Shown here piece after piece: positions 18,429 to 28,880 of a DNA stretch of 64,000 nucleotides. The stretch's first letter is position 1. Every line of letters starts with the position of its first letter. Source of the stretch: JAHCHG01 sp041745765 (GTDB lineage: Bacteria; Acidobacteriota; Blastocatellia; Pyrinomonadales; Pyrinomonadaceae); assembly GCA_041745765.1 (NCBI GenBank), contig JBGTIH010000117.1, positions 32,414 to 96,413 of the forward strand, written 5' to 3'. Both the position numbers and the translations under genes were made by a program. The notes below the pieces were generated by a model. That model ran no database searches and had not been told where the DNA came from. It saw only the letters and a list, made by a program, of their open reading frames with translations.

Positions 18429-18671
18429 ATGACGACATTAACATTAAATTTACCGAAAACCGTAAAGCTCGAAGAACGCGAACTTTTGTTGATCTTGGCA
18501 ACCAAACTTTACGAACAAGGCAAACTTTCGCTCGGTCAATCCGCCGAACTTGCGGGATTTTCTAAACGTGCGTTTATGGAAATTTTAGGTGATTACGGCG
18601 TTTCAATCTTTAATTATCAGGCAGATGATTTAGAACGCGATTTGGAAAATGCAAAAAACTATCATATCTGA
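18429..18671 (+). CDS. UPF0175-type antitoxin
   Basis: I use ATG 18429 (MTTLTLNLPKTVKLEERELL), giving 80 residues; a longer frame adds 12 unlikely residues. The pattern LLILATKLYEQGKLSLGQSAELAGFSKRAFMEIL is that of UPF0175 proteins, small helix-turn-helix antitoxins. The end (DDLERDLENAKNYHI) probably wraps the partner toxin. It overlaps the next gene by 23 nt, the usual antitoxin-toxin arrangement, and is expected to repress the operon as well as neutralise the toxin. Confidence 0.85.
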   Translation: MTTLTLNLPKTVKLEERELLLILATKLYEQGKLSLGQSAELAGFSKRAFMEILGDYGVSIFNYQADDLERDLENAKNYHI

Positions 18672-19103
18672 TACGAGTTGTTTGATTTTGTTGGAAAAGA
18701 TCGGCGAACTCGATTTGCTTCACGAAGTTTTCGGCGAAATTTTCATTACACAGGAAATTGCTGATGAATACGGCTCGACGCTTCCGAACTGGATTTCTAT
18801 TCAAAATCCGACAAATAAAAAATATCAGGAAATTTTAGAAGCCAGTATCGATAAAGGCGAAGCGAGCGCAATCGCTTTAGCCGTTGAATTTGTTGACTGC
18901 CTTTTAATCATTGACGATTTGAAAGGCAGAAATTTAGCGGAAACTCTAGGAATAAAAATTACCGGAACTTTCGGTTTAATTCTCGAAGCCAAGCTTTCCG
19001 GCAAAATCAGTTCGGTCAAGCCCTTACTGGAGAAAATTAAGCAAACCGACTTTCATTTTTCAGCCGAGATCGAAAAGAAAATTTTGGCAAAAGCAAACGA
19101 AAT

Positions 19104-19107
<4 letters not shown>
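18649..19107 (+). CDS. DUF3368 PIN-like toxin
   Basis: This 152-residue protein begins MQKTIISDTSCLILLEKIG and contains the acidic residues expected of a PIN-type nuclease: Asp in ISDTS, Glu in ITQEIADEY, Glu in DKGEASAIALA and paired Asp in LLIIDDLKGR. DUF3368 proteins are the toxin partners of UPF0175 antitoxins and are thought to cleave RNA. The start lies inside the antitoxin gene. Its stop codon overlaps that of the convergent uvrA gene. Confidence 0.87.
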
Positions 19108-21902
<2,795 letters not shown>

Positions 21903-22040
21903 AGATGAAATATCCTTTCGTTTAAGGCAAAACTTAAGTTTATCAAATCAATTGAAAGACGCAAAAGCCGGAACAAAATTTTTAGATTTATGTATAATCA
22001 AAAGAGCGGAAATGATTTTCAAAAAAAATTACGGGGAAAA

Positions 22041-22796
22041 ATGAAGAAAACTTTGATTCTACTGATTGGCTTTATAATTTTTGCATCGAATAATTTTATT
22101 ACAGCGCAAACAGTTGGAAAAGCAGAAGGTAACACCGATTTAAAAGATAAAACATTCGTATTGGTCGAACTTTTTACGAGCGAAGGCTGTCCGATGTGTC
22201 CTCCGGCAGACCATCTTTTGCAGAGATTGGAAAGCGAGCAGAAATTTAAAAATACGGAAGTCGTCACGCTTTCTCTGCACGTTGATTACTGGAATCGTTC
22301 GGATTGGAAAGACGAATTTTCCTCGCCGATTTTTTCGCGGCGGCAGGATATTTACGCGCGGACTTTTCGCCAGCGCGACACATACACGCCGCAGATGGTC
22401 GTTGACGGGCGCACGTCTTTTATCGGAAGCAACGCCGCCGAAGCGACTAAAGCGATTATTGCCAATGCCAAAAACGAAAAGGCAAATATCGAAATTTCCA
22501 ACGAAAACAACAAACTAAAAGTAGAAATTTCCAAAATTCCGCCACGCGAAAATTCGACCGTTTTTCTGGCGATTACCGAAGATATTTCAGCAACCGGAAA
22601 AAAAAGTGGACACGCCTCGGTCGTCCGCGAACTCAGAACGCTCGGAATCATTACATCCGCGCAGAACGATTTTAAATATGAGCAAGCAATTCAACTCAAT
22701 CCCGATTGGAAAAAGGAAAACCTGAAATTCGTTGTGTTTATTCAGGAAAATCAAAGCCGTAAAATTTTAGGCGTGAATCGAATAAAAGCTGAATAG
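22041..22796 (+). CDS. Exported DUF1223 thioredoxin-like protein
   Basis: I choose ATG 22041 (MKKTLILLIGFIIF), which gives a clean signal peptide ending ITA-Q; an upstream frame from 21990 has no signal. The 251-residue protein carries VELFTSEGCPMCPPADHLL, a C-x-x-C thioredoxin-type site, followed by SLHVDYWNRSDWKDEF and YTPQMVVDGR. This is the DUF1223 pattern. These proteins are exported and thought to act in thiol redox, without a known substrate. It stands divergent from uvrA. Confidence 0.88.
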   Translation: MKKTLILLIGFIIFASNNFITAQTVGKAEGNTDLKDKTFVLVELFTSEGCPMCPPADHLLQRLESEQKFKNTEVVTLSLHVDYWNRSDWKDEFSSPIFSRRQDIYARTFRQRDTYTPQMVVDGRTSFIGSNAAEATKAIIANAKNEKANIEISNENNKLKVEISKIPPRENSTVFLAITEDISATGKKSGHASVVRELRTLGIITSAQNDFKYEQAIQLNPDWKKENLKFVVFIQENQSRKILGVNRIKAE

Positions 22797-22813
22797 ATTT
22801 GAATAAGAAATCC

Positions 22814-22838
22814 TTTAATTTGCCTCCAACTTATGTTC
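22814..22838. repeat. Left outer terminal inverted repeat around an orphan gene
   Basis: This 25-nt arm (contains ttgcctccaacttatgttc) pairs with 23757-23781 (starts gaacataagttggaggcaa), 23 of 25 positions matching. A second inner inverted repeat follows: gttcgctgt and neighbours at 22834-22850 against ggaacagcgaac at 23421-23432. Together they enclose the gene 22865-23419. Confidence 0.8.
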
Positions 22839-22864
22839 GCTGTCTCGTTTGAAATTAAACAACT

Positions 22865-23419
22865 GTGAAAATCACGTATGTCAAAAAAATACTTCGCGGA
22901 CTTCGCTATTGTTCTTTACCAAAGTTGATTGACCGTCGCGTTGAAATCTGCTCGCTTGAAACTGTGGAATCAGATATTTTCGCTATTTTAGGCGGCGATT
23001 TGCCTACCAACTGTCGTCTTGTTTCACCTGAACAAATTTATCTTGAAGGGGCGATTGCCAAATACGGAATTATTGACGCTGCATTTTCCGTTTCAAACCG
23101 CCATCTTTTGGCTTGTCCGTTGATTGATAGTGAAACTTTGCGCGAACTCGGTTTTGTTTTGTCGGCAGAGGACAAAGAGGCTCTTGCTAAAAACGCTCTC
23201 GGAAGCGACGGCGAAGATGTCGGGCTGTTGGATACTTTGGCAGAAGACGCTGAAAAGAACGAAGCTTTGATAAAGTTGTTTTTGCGGTCGGACGCGCCGC
23301 AATCGCCGCGTTTTGCTTTGAAGTTGTCGGAGAATTATTTTCCGCAAACCTTCATTGTCGAAGATGCGTGTTTAACTAATAGCGGTTATGTTTGGTTCAA
23401 CAAGCATTTTTATATGTAA
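22865..23419 (+). CDS. Orphan protein inside nested inverted repeats
   Basis: This 184-residue protein is unrecognised. The only reasonable start is GTG 22865, giving MKITYVKKILRGLRYCSLPKL. It has no signal peptide or membrane segment. The N-terminal part is basic and the middle acidic (EDVGLLDTLAEDAEKNEAL). It is enclosed by outer (22814-22838 and 23757-23781) and inner inverted repeats, suggesting the gene and flanks moved as a unit. No transposase is visible, so movement would need one supplied in trans. Function is unknown. Confidence 0.6.
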   Translation: MKITYVKKILRGLRYCSLPKLIDRRVEICSLETVESDIFAILGGDLPTNCRLVSPEQIYLEGAIAKYGIIDAAFSVSNRHLLACPLIDSETLRELGFVLSAEDKEALAKNALGSDGEDVGLLDTLAEDAEKNEALIKLFLRSDAPQSPRFALKLSENYFPQTFIVEDACLTNSGYVWFNKHFYM

Positions 23420-23531
23420 CGGAACAGCGAACAAATCATTGCACCGAAGCGCGAAACAGCGACTTTCTTAAAACGTTGCGTGTAAAATCTTAGCTTGCGT
23501 ATTGCTGGTTTCGCGCTCGGTGAACTCCGCC

Positions 23532-23760
23532 GTTCTGTTCAAAATAAAGCCTAAAAAAGTTTAAAGGCGTTTTTGCTAGGAGCGCTCGCATCCTTGCGTG
23601 CTTAGTGCGATAGCACGAAAACAATTTCAGATTCATTTAAGGCAAATTTATCGACAAAGGCATTTCACACCGCGAAGCGCGACGTGGCAGGCAGGCAGGG
23701 ATGCGTGCGCTCCCTGCGAAAACGTTAATTTTTTATTACGGTATTTATTTTGAACAGAAC
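23532..23760. mobile_element. MITE-like inverted-repeat element
   Basis: The ends gttctgttcaaaataaa (23532-23548) and tttattttgaacagaac (23744-23760) are perfect 17-nt inverted repeats. Inside, ggagcgctcgcatccttgcg near 23579 pairs imperfectly with gggatgcgtgcgctccctgc near 23699, so the arms are about 70 nt long. There is no coding capacity. The size (229 nt) and structure fit a non-autonomous miniature element. A further hairpin, accgaagcgcgaaacagc with gctggtttcgcgctcggt, lies just before it at about 23454-23522. Confidence 0.65.
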
Positions 23761-23781
23761 ATAAGTTGGAGGCAATTTAAA
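23757..23781. repeat. Right outer terminal inverted repeat
   Basis: This is the right partner of 22814-22838 (23 of 25 positions matching). Its first four bases overlap the right end of the MITE-like element, so the two structures share a boundary. Confidence 0.8.
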
Positions 23782-23800
23782 GATTGATGTAGTGTTGTTA

Positions 23801-24076
23801 TTACCAGCGAAGATCGTATTTTGAAAAATTCTCGCGCCAGTTTTCTTCTTCTTCGATTTTAAGAATCGGAATTTTGCCGTCGAAAATGATTTCCGCGTCT
23901 AAATTGCGGCGCAGGCGATAAGTTCTGCCCGTCGGCGAACAGACGATTAAAGTCGCTTTTTCTTCGCCAAGCCGGGACAAAACGGCAAACCGCCAATCGT
24001 CTTTGGCGCGGTAGATAATTCGTGCGCCGATCGGCAGTTCGGACAGAAATTTTATTTTAGATTCGGGAGTTTCCAA
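23801..24076 (-). CDS. Small protein of unknown function, TTG start
   Basis: I limit this to 91 residues from TTG 24076 (starts METPESKIKFLSELPIGARI), because the upstream part of the frame lies wholly inside the preceding gene in another frame and has a shadow-like, Arg-rich composition. The product is a short beta-rich domain with RAKDDWRFAVLSRLGEEKATL and ends FSKYDLRW. It overlaps the end of the TPM-transpeptidase gene by 25 nt, so the two are probably translationally coupled. No family is recognised. Confidence 0.55.
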   Translation of the reverse strand: METPESKIKFLSELPIGARIIYRAKDDWRFAVLSRLGEEKATLIVCSPTGRTYRLRRNLDAEIIFDGKIPILKIEEEENWRENFSKYDLRW

Positions 24077-25275
24077 GTTGTCTTTAATTTCTCGTATTCG
24101 GCTGTCGGAAGTTGGATTAAAACCGGTTTTTTCGCCGGATCGAGCCAAGCTAAAATTTGTTCGATGTTTTCGCGTTTCATCGCCGTGCATCCGGCAGTTC
24201 CGGTTAATTCGTCCTTCCAGATATGTAGAAAAATACACGAGCCGCTGCCTTTTTTGACGGGATTTGAATTGTGTGCGACGAAAACGCCGAGATCGTATTC
24301 CGTACCGATTTCGAGCATTTTTTCCGAACTTTGCCAATCGAAATTGCCGATCTTAAAGCGGTCAACGATGCGGTTATAACTTGCCGAATTTACATCGTCA
24401 ACACATTCGGTCGAATCTGCGAGTCTGGTATAGGGAAGTTTGACGAATTCGGGTTTGGCGTTTGCTCCGAAAGCCGAAGTCAGATCAAAAACTCCGGCGG
24501 GCGATTTTCCGTCGCCTTCGCGTTTGAAATTTTGGGGTTTTTCCTTTAGAAGATATTCGAATTCATCGCTCCAAGCCAGACCGTTTTTGCCAATGACGAC
24601 CGGAAACTCAACGCCTTTTTTTGTCCAATTCGCTTTTGCATCGGCGCGTTCAAAAAGTTGCGCCGCCGCCTGCCAATTGTTTGGGTTTATTGCAGTTACG
24701 GCGATTGCCTGAAGCGATTCCGCCAGCAGCAATTCGGGTTCATAAACTTTGAATTTGCGCTCCAGATCGGCTCGTTTAGTCATCCTAAAAGACTTGAATT
24801 TATCCATATAAGCGTTGACCGTGTTGAGGATTCCCTTAGAATATTCGCCTTTTTGAAATTCGGGAACGAGCTTCTGTTTTTGAGTTTTATCAAGCCAATC
24901 GTTTGATAAAATTTCTTCCGCGTCGCGCGTAACTTGCGTATGATATTTGCGATCGTTAATTGCAACGAGAAACAAAATGCCGTAACTCGGTTTAGTTTTT
25001 GATCCGACTTTCCAATTATTTGCCAGCGAAAGAGAATAATCAGAAATACTGATATTTCCGGTGGTTTTGATCGTTACGACAGCGATTTCCAAACCTTCGT
25101 TTTCCTCAAATTTGCGGAGTTTTTCTTCAAGTTGAATTTTAGCGCGAAGGTCTAAAACTTCGGCAAAATCGCTGACAAAGCCTTTCGGCGCAGGCAAAGT
25201 TTGCTGCTTCGCCTGCGCCGAAATCATTGTCGAACAGATTAGTAATAAAACTGTAAGTAGAAGCGTTTTTAACAT
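24052..25275 (-). CDS. TPM domain fused to L,D-transpeptidase-type domain
   Basis: This 407-residue protein has a signal peptide (LLLTVLLLICSTMISA-Q). Residues about 30-160 form a TPM domain (VSDFAEVLDLRAKIQLEEKL, GLEIAVVTI, YGILFLVAINDRKYHTQV). After a linker, about 225-400 form an L,D-transpeptidase (YkuD-type) domain: DGKSPAGVFDL, then SGSCIFLHIW and GTAGCTAM with the catalytic Cys and upstream His. L,D-transpeptidases cross-link peptidoglycan or attach proteins to it. The fusion is unusual and suggests periplasmic wall remodelling linked to an envelope-associated TPM module. It is in a minus-strand run with an M50-like protease upstream. Confidence 0.85.
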   Translation of the reverse strand: MLKTLLLTVLLLICSTMISAQAKQQTLPAPKGFVSDFAEVLDLRAKIQLEEKLRKFEENEGLEIAVVTIKTTGNISISDYSLSLANNWKVGSKTKPSYGILFLVAINDRKYHTQVTRDAEEILSNDWLDKTQKQKLVPEFQKGEYSKGILNTVNAYMDKFKSFRMTKRADLERKFKVYEPELLLAESLQAIAVTAINPNNWQAAAQLFERADAKANWTKKGVEFPVVIGKNGLAWSDEFEYLLKEKPQNFKREGDGKSPAGVFDLTSAFGANAKPEFVKLPYTRLADSTECVDDVNSASYNRIVDRFKIGNFDWQSSEKMLEIGTEYDLGVFVAHNSNPVKKGSGSCIFLHIWKDELTGTAGCTAMKRENIEQILAWLDPAKKPVLIQLPTAEYEKLKTTWKLPNLK

Positions 25276-25290
25276 TTATCCGGCAAAAAC

Positions 25291-26094
25291 TTAGTCTTCA
25301 AAAGGCAGATCGTGCTGCTTTGCTTTCTGGCTTGCCGCGTAAAAACGCAAGCCGACGGAAATCATCAAGATCGAGATTCCGATCCAGATGAAAACCCACA
25401 AAATCGCGGGAATTCCGGTCGCTTCCGCCATATTGACGGCATCGGAATGTCCGCCGGTCGAAGCGGTAATTAAAAACAGATCTTTTAATTGGAAAATCGC
25501 ATTGAGCAAACATTGAACGGCGAGAAACGCCAGAGAGAAATTTACCCATTTCAAACTCGCAAAATGCGCGATTGCGAAAAGTCCGGCGGTCAAGATTGCG
25601 CCGGAGAAAATTGTAAAAAGTATACTTCCAAAACTGACTTGCAGGGAAAAGATGTTGAAAACGGGGAATAAAAGTCCGAAAACGAGCGTCATAATTCCGA
25701 TAAAACCGGCGGAAAAATAAAGCGCGTTGCGCGATGAATAATTAAAACGCATCCAGACAAGAAGTAATGTGCCGAAAAGCGTCGTGCCGAGATAGCCCGC
25801 GCTTGAAATAAAGAGCGAAGCTAGCCAACCCGAAGGCGCAGACCAGACAACGCCGCTCGTATCGGGCGAAACCGTCAGACTCTGCACCGGACTTCCCGTA
25901 ATGACCGCCGCTAAAACGTGGCTACCTTCGTGAACGAAGGTTGCGAAAAGTTGAAGCGGATAAACGAGATAATTCAAAAGCGGCAAATATGCTGACAAAA
26001 ACCATAAAGCGACACTGACAATCGTGGCGACCAGCAATAATGTAAGCTGCGGCTTAACATCTTCGGCTAACTTATATTTCATTCTGTTTTTCAT
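25291..26094 (-). CDS. M50-like membrane metalloprotease
   Basis: This 267-residue protein has about seven hydrophobic segments and the zinc motif HEGSH at 55-59 in FVHEGSHVLAAVITG. The fold corresponds to the M50B-like peptidase family (Pfam PF13398), of which many members are uncharacterised. Site-2-type proteases cut membrane-bound substrates such as anti-sigma factors. It lies 15 nt upstream of the TPM-transpeptidase gene, so the two may be co-expressed. No second zinc-ligand motif (such as an NxxPxxxLDG) is seen, which is normal for this subfamily. Confidence 0.85.
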   Translation of the reverse strand: MKNRMKYKLAEDVKPQLTLLLVATIVSVALWFLSAYLPLLNYLVYPLQLFATFVHEGSHVLAAVITGSPVQSLTVSPDTSGVVWSAPSGWLASLFISSAGYLGTTLFGTLLLVWMRFNYSSRNALYFSAGFIGIMTLVFGLLFPVFNIFSLQVSFGSILFTIFSGAILTAGLFAIAHFASLKWVNFSLAFLAVQCLLNAIFQLKDLFLITASTGGHSDAVNMAEATGIPAILWVFIWIGISILMISVGLRFYAASQKAKQHDLPFED

Positions 26095-26161
26095 AAAATT
26101 CCTTCCTGATTCTGAAAACTTTACGTTCTATTCTACACTAAAGTTTCGGTTTAGTTAATAC

Positions 26162-26659
26162 TTATTTATTAGTTGTCAATTGATTATCTTCGGTTGCCGC
26201 TTTAAAGTCGGACTTTCCGCCGGTTTTCAATTCCAATTTAATCTCGGTAATTTCGATGTCCTTTTGAACAGCTTTGCACATATCGTAAATTGTTAGAGCG
26301 GCAACACTTACGGCGATCAGGGCTTCCATTTCAACGCCGGTTTGCGAAGCGGTTTTGGCTTCGGCTTCGAGATAAATTCCGTAATCTTTGATCTCGGCTT
26401 TGACTTCGACTTTTGAAAGATTGATTTGATGACACAGCGGAATTAATTCGGACGTTTTTTTTGCGCCCATAATTCCGGCGATTCGCGCGATTTCCAGCGG
26501 ATTTCCTTTCGGATTCGTTTGAGTTTGCAAAGTTTCTACAGTTTCGGCGGAAAGCATAACCTTGCCGGACGCGACCGCGCGGCGTGCGCTGGTTGCTTTT
26601 TCGGAAACATCAACCATTTTGATTTTTCCCTGTTCGTCGAAATGCGAAAGTTTGCTCAT
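26162..26659 (-). CDS. moaC: Cyclic pyranopterin monophosphate synthase MoaC
   Basis: The 165-residue protein converts the MoaA product to cyclic pyranopterin monophosphate in molybdenum cofactor synthesis. Motifs KTSELIPLCHQINL and TGVEMEALIAVSVAALTIYDMCK, the latter ending in the active-site region AVQKD, are diagnostic. The start is MSKLSHFDEQGKIKMVDV. It lies 5 nt after the dehydrogenase gene and shares an operon with moeA. moaA and moaE are not in the window. Confidence 0.95.
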   Translation of the reverse strand: MSKLSHFDEQGKIKMVDVSEKATSARRAVASGKVMLSAETVETLQTQTNPKGNPLEIARIAGIMGAKKTSELIPLCHQINLSKVEVKAEIKDYGIYLEAEAKTASQTGVEMEALIAVSVAALTIYDMCKAVQKDIEITEIKLELKTGGKSDFKAATEDNQLTTNK

Positions 26660-26664
26660 AAATT

Positions 26665-27609
26665 TCAGGTGATTTGGTTATAAGTTTTTTTCAGAATCTC
26701 CGCAGATTTTATCAAACCTTCTTTTTCATCGTCGCTGAGCGGAATTTCGATGACTTTTTTGATACCGTTGCGCCCGACGACGCACGGCAAACTCAAATAA
26801 ATTCCTTCGATGCCGTATTGTCCGTTCGTCAGCGTCGAAACCGGCATAACGGTTCTTTCATTTCTTAAAATTGCTTCGCAAATCCGTACGACGCTCGATG
26901 CGATGGCAAAAGATGTGTAGCCTTTGTTTCGTACGATTTCCGGCGCAGCTTTGCGGACTTTTTCGAGAATTTCATCGAAATCGAGATGCAAATCTTCGGC
27001 AAATTCAAAAAGCGGTGTTCCGGCAACTGTTGCCGAACTCCACGTAGCGATTTCCGAATCGCCGTGTTCGCCGATGATATATGCGTGAACCGAACGCGCT
27101 TCGATGCCGAGTTTTTCGCCTAAAATCATCCGCAAACGCGCCGTATCTAAAACCGTTCCCGAACTGATTACCTGCGAAACCGGCAAACCCGATTCTTCCT
27201 GCGCGGCTTGCGCCAGAATATCAACCGGATTCGTCGTCATTAAAATTATGCCGTCAAATGCGGTTTTCTTGATTTCTCTAACAATTTCGCGAATTACGGA
27301 AACATTCCGATTCAAAAGTTCGAGCCGCGATTCGCCGGATTTCGTTCCCGCGCCGGCGGCGATCACGACAATATCAGCATCGGCTAAATCCTCATAATCG
27401 CCCGCCCAAATCCGTGTCGGTTGGTTGAGCGGAACGCATTGCTGCAAATCCATAACCTCGCCGATCAGACGTTTCCGGTCTTGATCGAGAACGACGATTT
27501 CTTCGGCAATCCCGCGCAAAAGCAAAGCGTACGCCGATGTCGAACCGACGTGACCGCAGCCGATAATTGCAATCCGATTTAAGTTTGTAGAATCTGTGTT
27601 TTTTGGCAT
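26665..27609 (-). CDS. ldh: L-lactate dehydrogenase family (LDH/MDH type)
   Basis: This 314-residue NAD-dependent 2-hydroxyacid dehydrogenase has IIGCGHVGST as the Rossmann loop, TTNPVDILAQ, and IGEHGDSEIATWSSA with the catalytic His. The substrate loop reads AAGAGTKSGESRLELLNRN; at the residue that is Gln in lactate and Arg in malate dehydrogenases there is a Thr by my alignment. The substrate is therefore uncertain although overall similarity favours lactate dehydrogenase. It sits between moeA and moaC with gaps of 12 and 5 nt, an unusual position for this enzyme. Confidence 0.9.
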   Translation of the reverse strand: MPKNTDSTNLNRIAIIGCGHVGSTSAYALLLRGIAEEIVVLDQDRKRLIGEVMDLQQCVPLNQPTRIWAGDYEDLADADIVVIAAGAGTKSGESRLELLNRNVSVIREIVREIKKTAFDGIILMTTNPVDILAQAAQEESGLPVSQVISSGTVLDTARLRMILGEKLGIEARSVHAYIIGEHGDSEIATWSSATVAGTPLFEFAEDLHLDFDEILEKVRKAAPEIVRNKGYTSFAIASSVVRICEAILRNERTVMPVSTLTNGQYGIEGIYLSLPCVVGRNGIKKVIEIPLSDDEKEGLIKSAEILKKTYNQIT

Positions 27610-27621
27610 TTTGGATAGATT

Positions 27622-28815
27622 TTAAGCTAAAAACAAAATTTCCGCGACATCGCCCCGCGCTAAATTTTTATTTTGCGGAACGAAAACCAGCGCCTCGGCA
27701 CGCGAAAAGGCGATAAAATTCGACGAACCGGAAAAGCGCAGAGTTTCGATTTCGAGTTCGCCTTTTTCGTTTGTTTGAAGCGAAACAGGAAAAAGCGCGT
27801 CGCGTTCTTTAGTTGCTTTGATCAGATGCGTCAGTTTTGCAAAACCTTTTTTTAATTCGGCATTTTTCGCGTTTTGCATCAATAAAAGCGCGGTTCGCGC
27901 AAATACGAAAAACGTGACGGCGACCGAAACCGGATTTCCCGGAAGCCCGAAAATTAAAGTATTTTCCAGTTTCGCGAAAACGGTCGGTTTTCCGGGTTTT
28001 AAGTTGACTTTTTCAAAGAAAAGCTCCGCGCCGGTTTCTCTCAGAGCGGGTTTTGTAAAATCATAATCGCCGACCGAAACGCCGCCCGAAATTATTAAAA
28101 GATCGCACGATTTTGCCGCTTTATCAATTAAATCTTTCAGATTTTCGAGATCGTCTGCCGCAATCGGTAAAACCTCGACTTCGGCGAAATCTCCGGCAAA
28201 TGCCGCAAGCATCCACGAATTTGAATTGCGAATCTGGTCTTTTTGTGGTTTTTGCGAAATATCAACAATCTCGCTGCCTGTTGCTAAAATTACAACTTTC
28301 GGTTTTCGTGCAACTTTCACCGTTTCATAACCGAACGACGCGAGCGTCGCAACCATATTTTTGGTCACGATTTCGCCTGCATCGAAAATTTTTTCGCCCG
28401 CTTTCATCTCGACGGATTTTCTGACGATATTTTGATTTTCTTTTGTGGGTTTCAAAATGTTGATAAAACCATTTTCTTCCTTAGTTTCTTCAACCATTTG
28501 GACCGAATCGGCACCTTCGGGAACCGGTGCACCGGTCATAATTCTGACCGCTTCGCCGGAATTTAATGCACTGTGAAAACCTTTTCCGGCAACAGATTCG
28601 CCAACAATTTTCAGTTTAACGGGCGCATTTTTCGTGTCATCTGTTTTCACCGCAAATCCGTCCATCTGCGAACGGTCAAACGGCGGCAAATCCATATCGG
28701 CGCGAATTTCTTCAGCTAAAACTCTGCCGACAACTTCCGATAAATACGCAGTTTCGCTTTCGAGCGTAAAACTTTCCTTTCTAATAATTTCTAATGCTTT
28801 TGAAATTGGAATCAT
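27622..28815 (-). CDS. moeA: Molybdopterin molybdenumtransferase MoeA
   Basis: This 397-residue enzyme inserts molybdate into molybdopterin. The N-terminal region shows FDRSQMDGFAVK and RIMTGAPVPEGADSVQMVEE; the MogA-like domain has LIISGGVSVGDYDF and FGLPGNPVSVAV. Length and motif order are typical. It is the first gene of a minus-strand run (moeA, ldh, moaC, M50, TPM-transpeptidase, small protein) with small gaps, so these are likely co-transcribed. Confidence 0.95.
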   Translation of the reverse strand: MIPISKALEIIRKESFTLESETAYLSEVVGRVLAEEIRADMDLPPFDRSQMDGFAVKTDDTKNAPVKLKIVGESVAGKGFHSALNSGEAVRIMTGAPVPEGADSVQMVEETKEENGFINILKPTKENQNIVRKSVEMKAGEKIFDAGEIVTKNMVATLASFGYETVKVARKPKVVILATGSEIVDISQKPQKDQIRNSNSWMLAAFAGDFAEVEVLPIAADDLENLKDLIDKAAKSCDLLIISGGVSVGDYDFTKPALRETGAELFFEKVNLKPGKPTVFAKLENTLIFGLPGNPVSVAVTFFVFARTALLLMQNAKNAELKKGFAKLTHLIKATKERDALFPVSLQTNEKGELEIETLRFSGSSNFIAFSRAEALVFVPQNKNLARGDVAEILFLA

Positions 28816-28880
28816 TCGTTTTTAAGTATCGATATATTTGATAATTTTCAGCATTTTTTATGTTACACCGAATCCGAATT

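Noticed and set aside
24077..24337. Upstream extension of the small gene at 23801
   Set aside because: It lies inside the transpeptidase gene in another frame and is Arg-rich and shadow-like; the TTG at 24076 gives a coherent protein.
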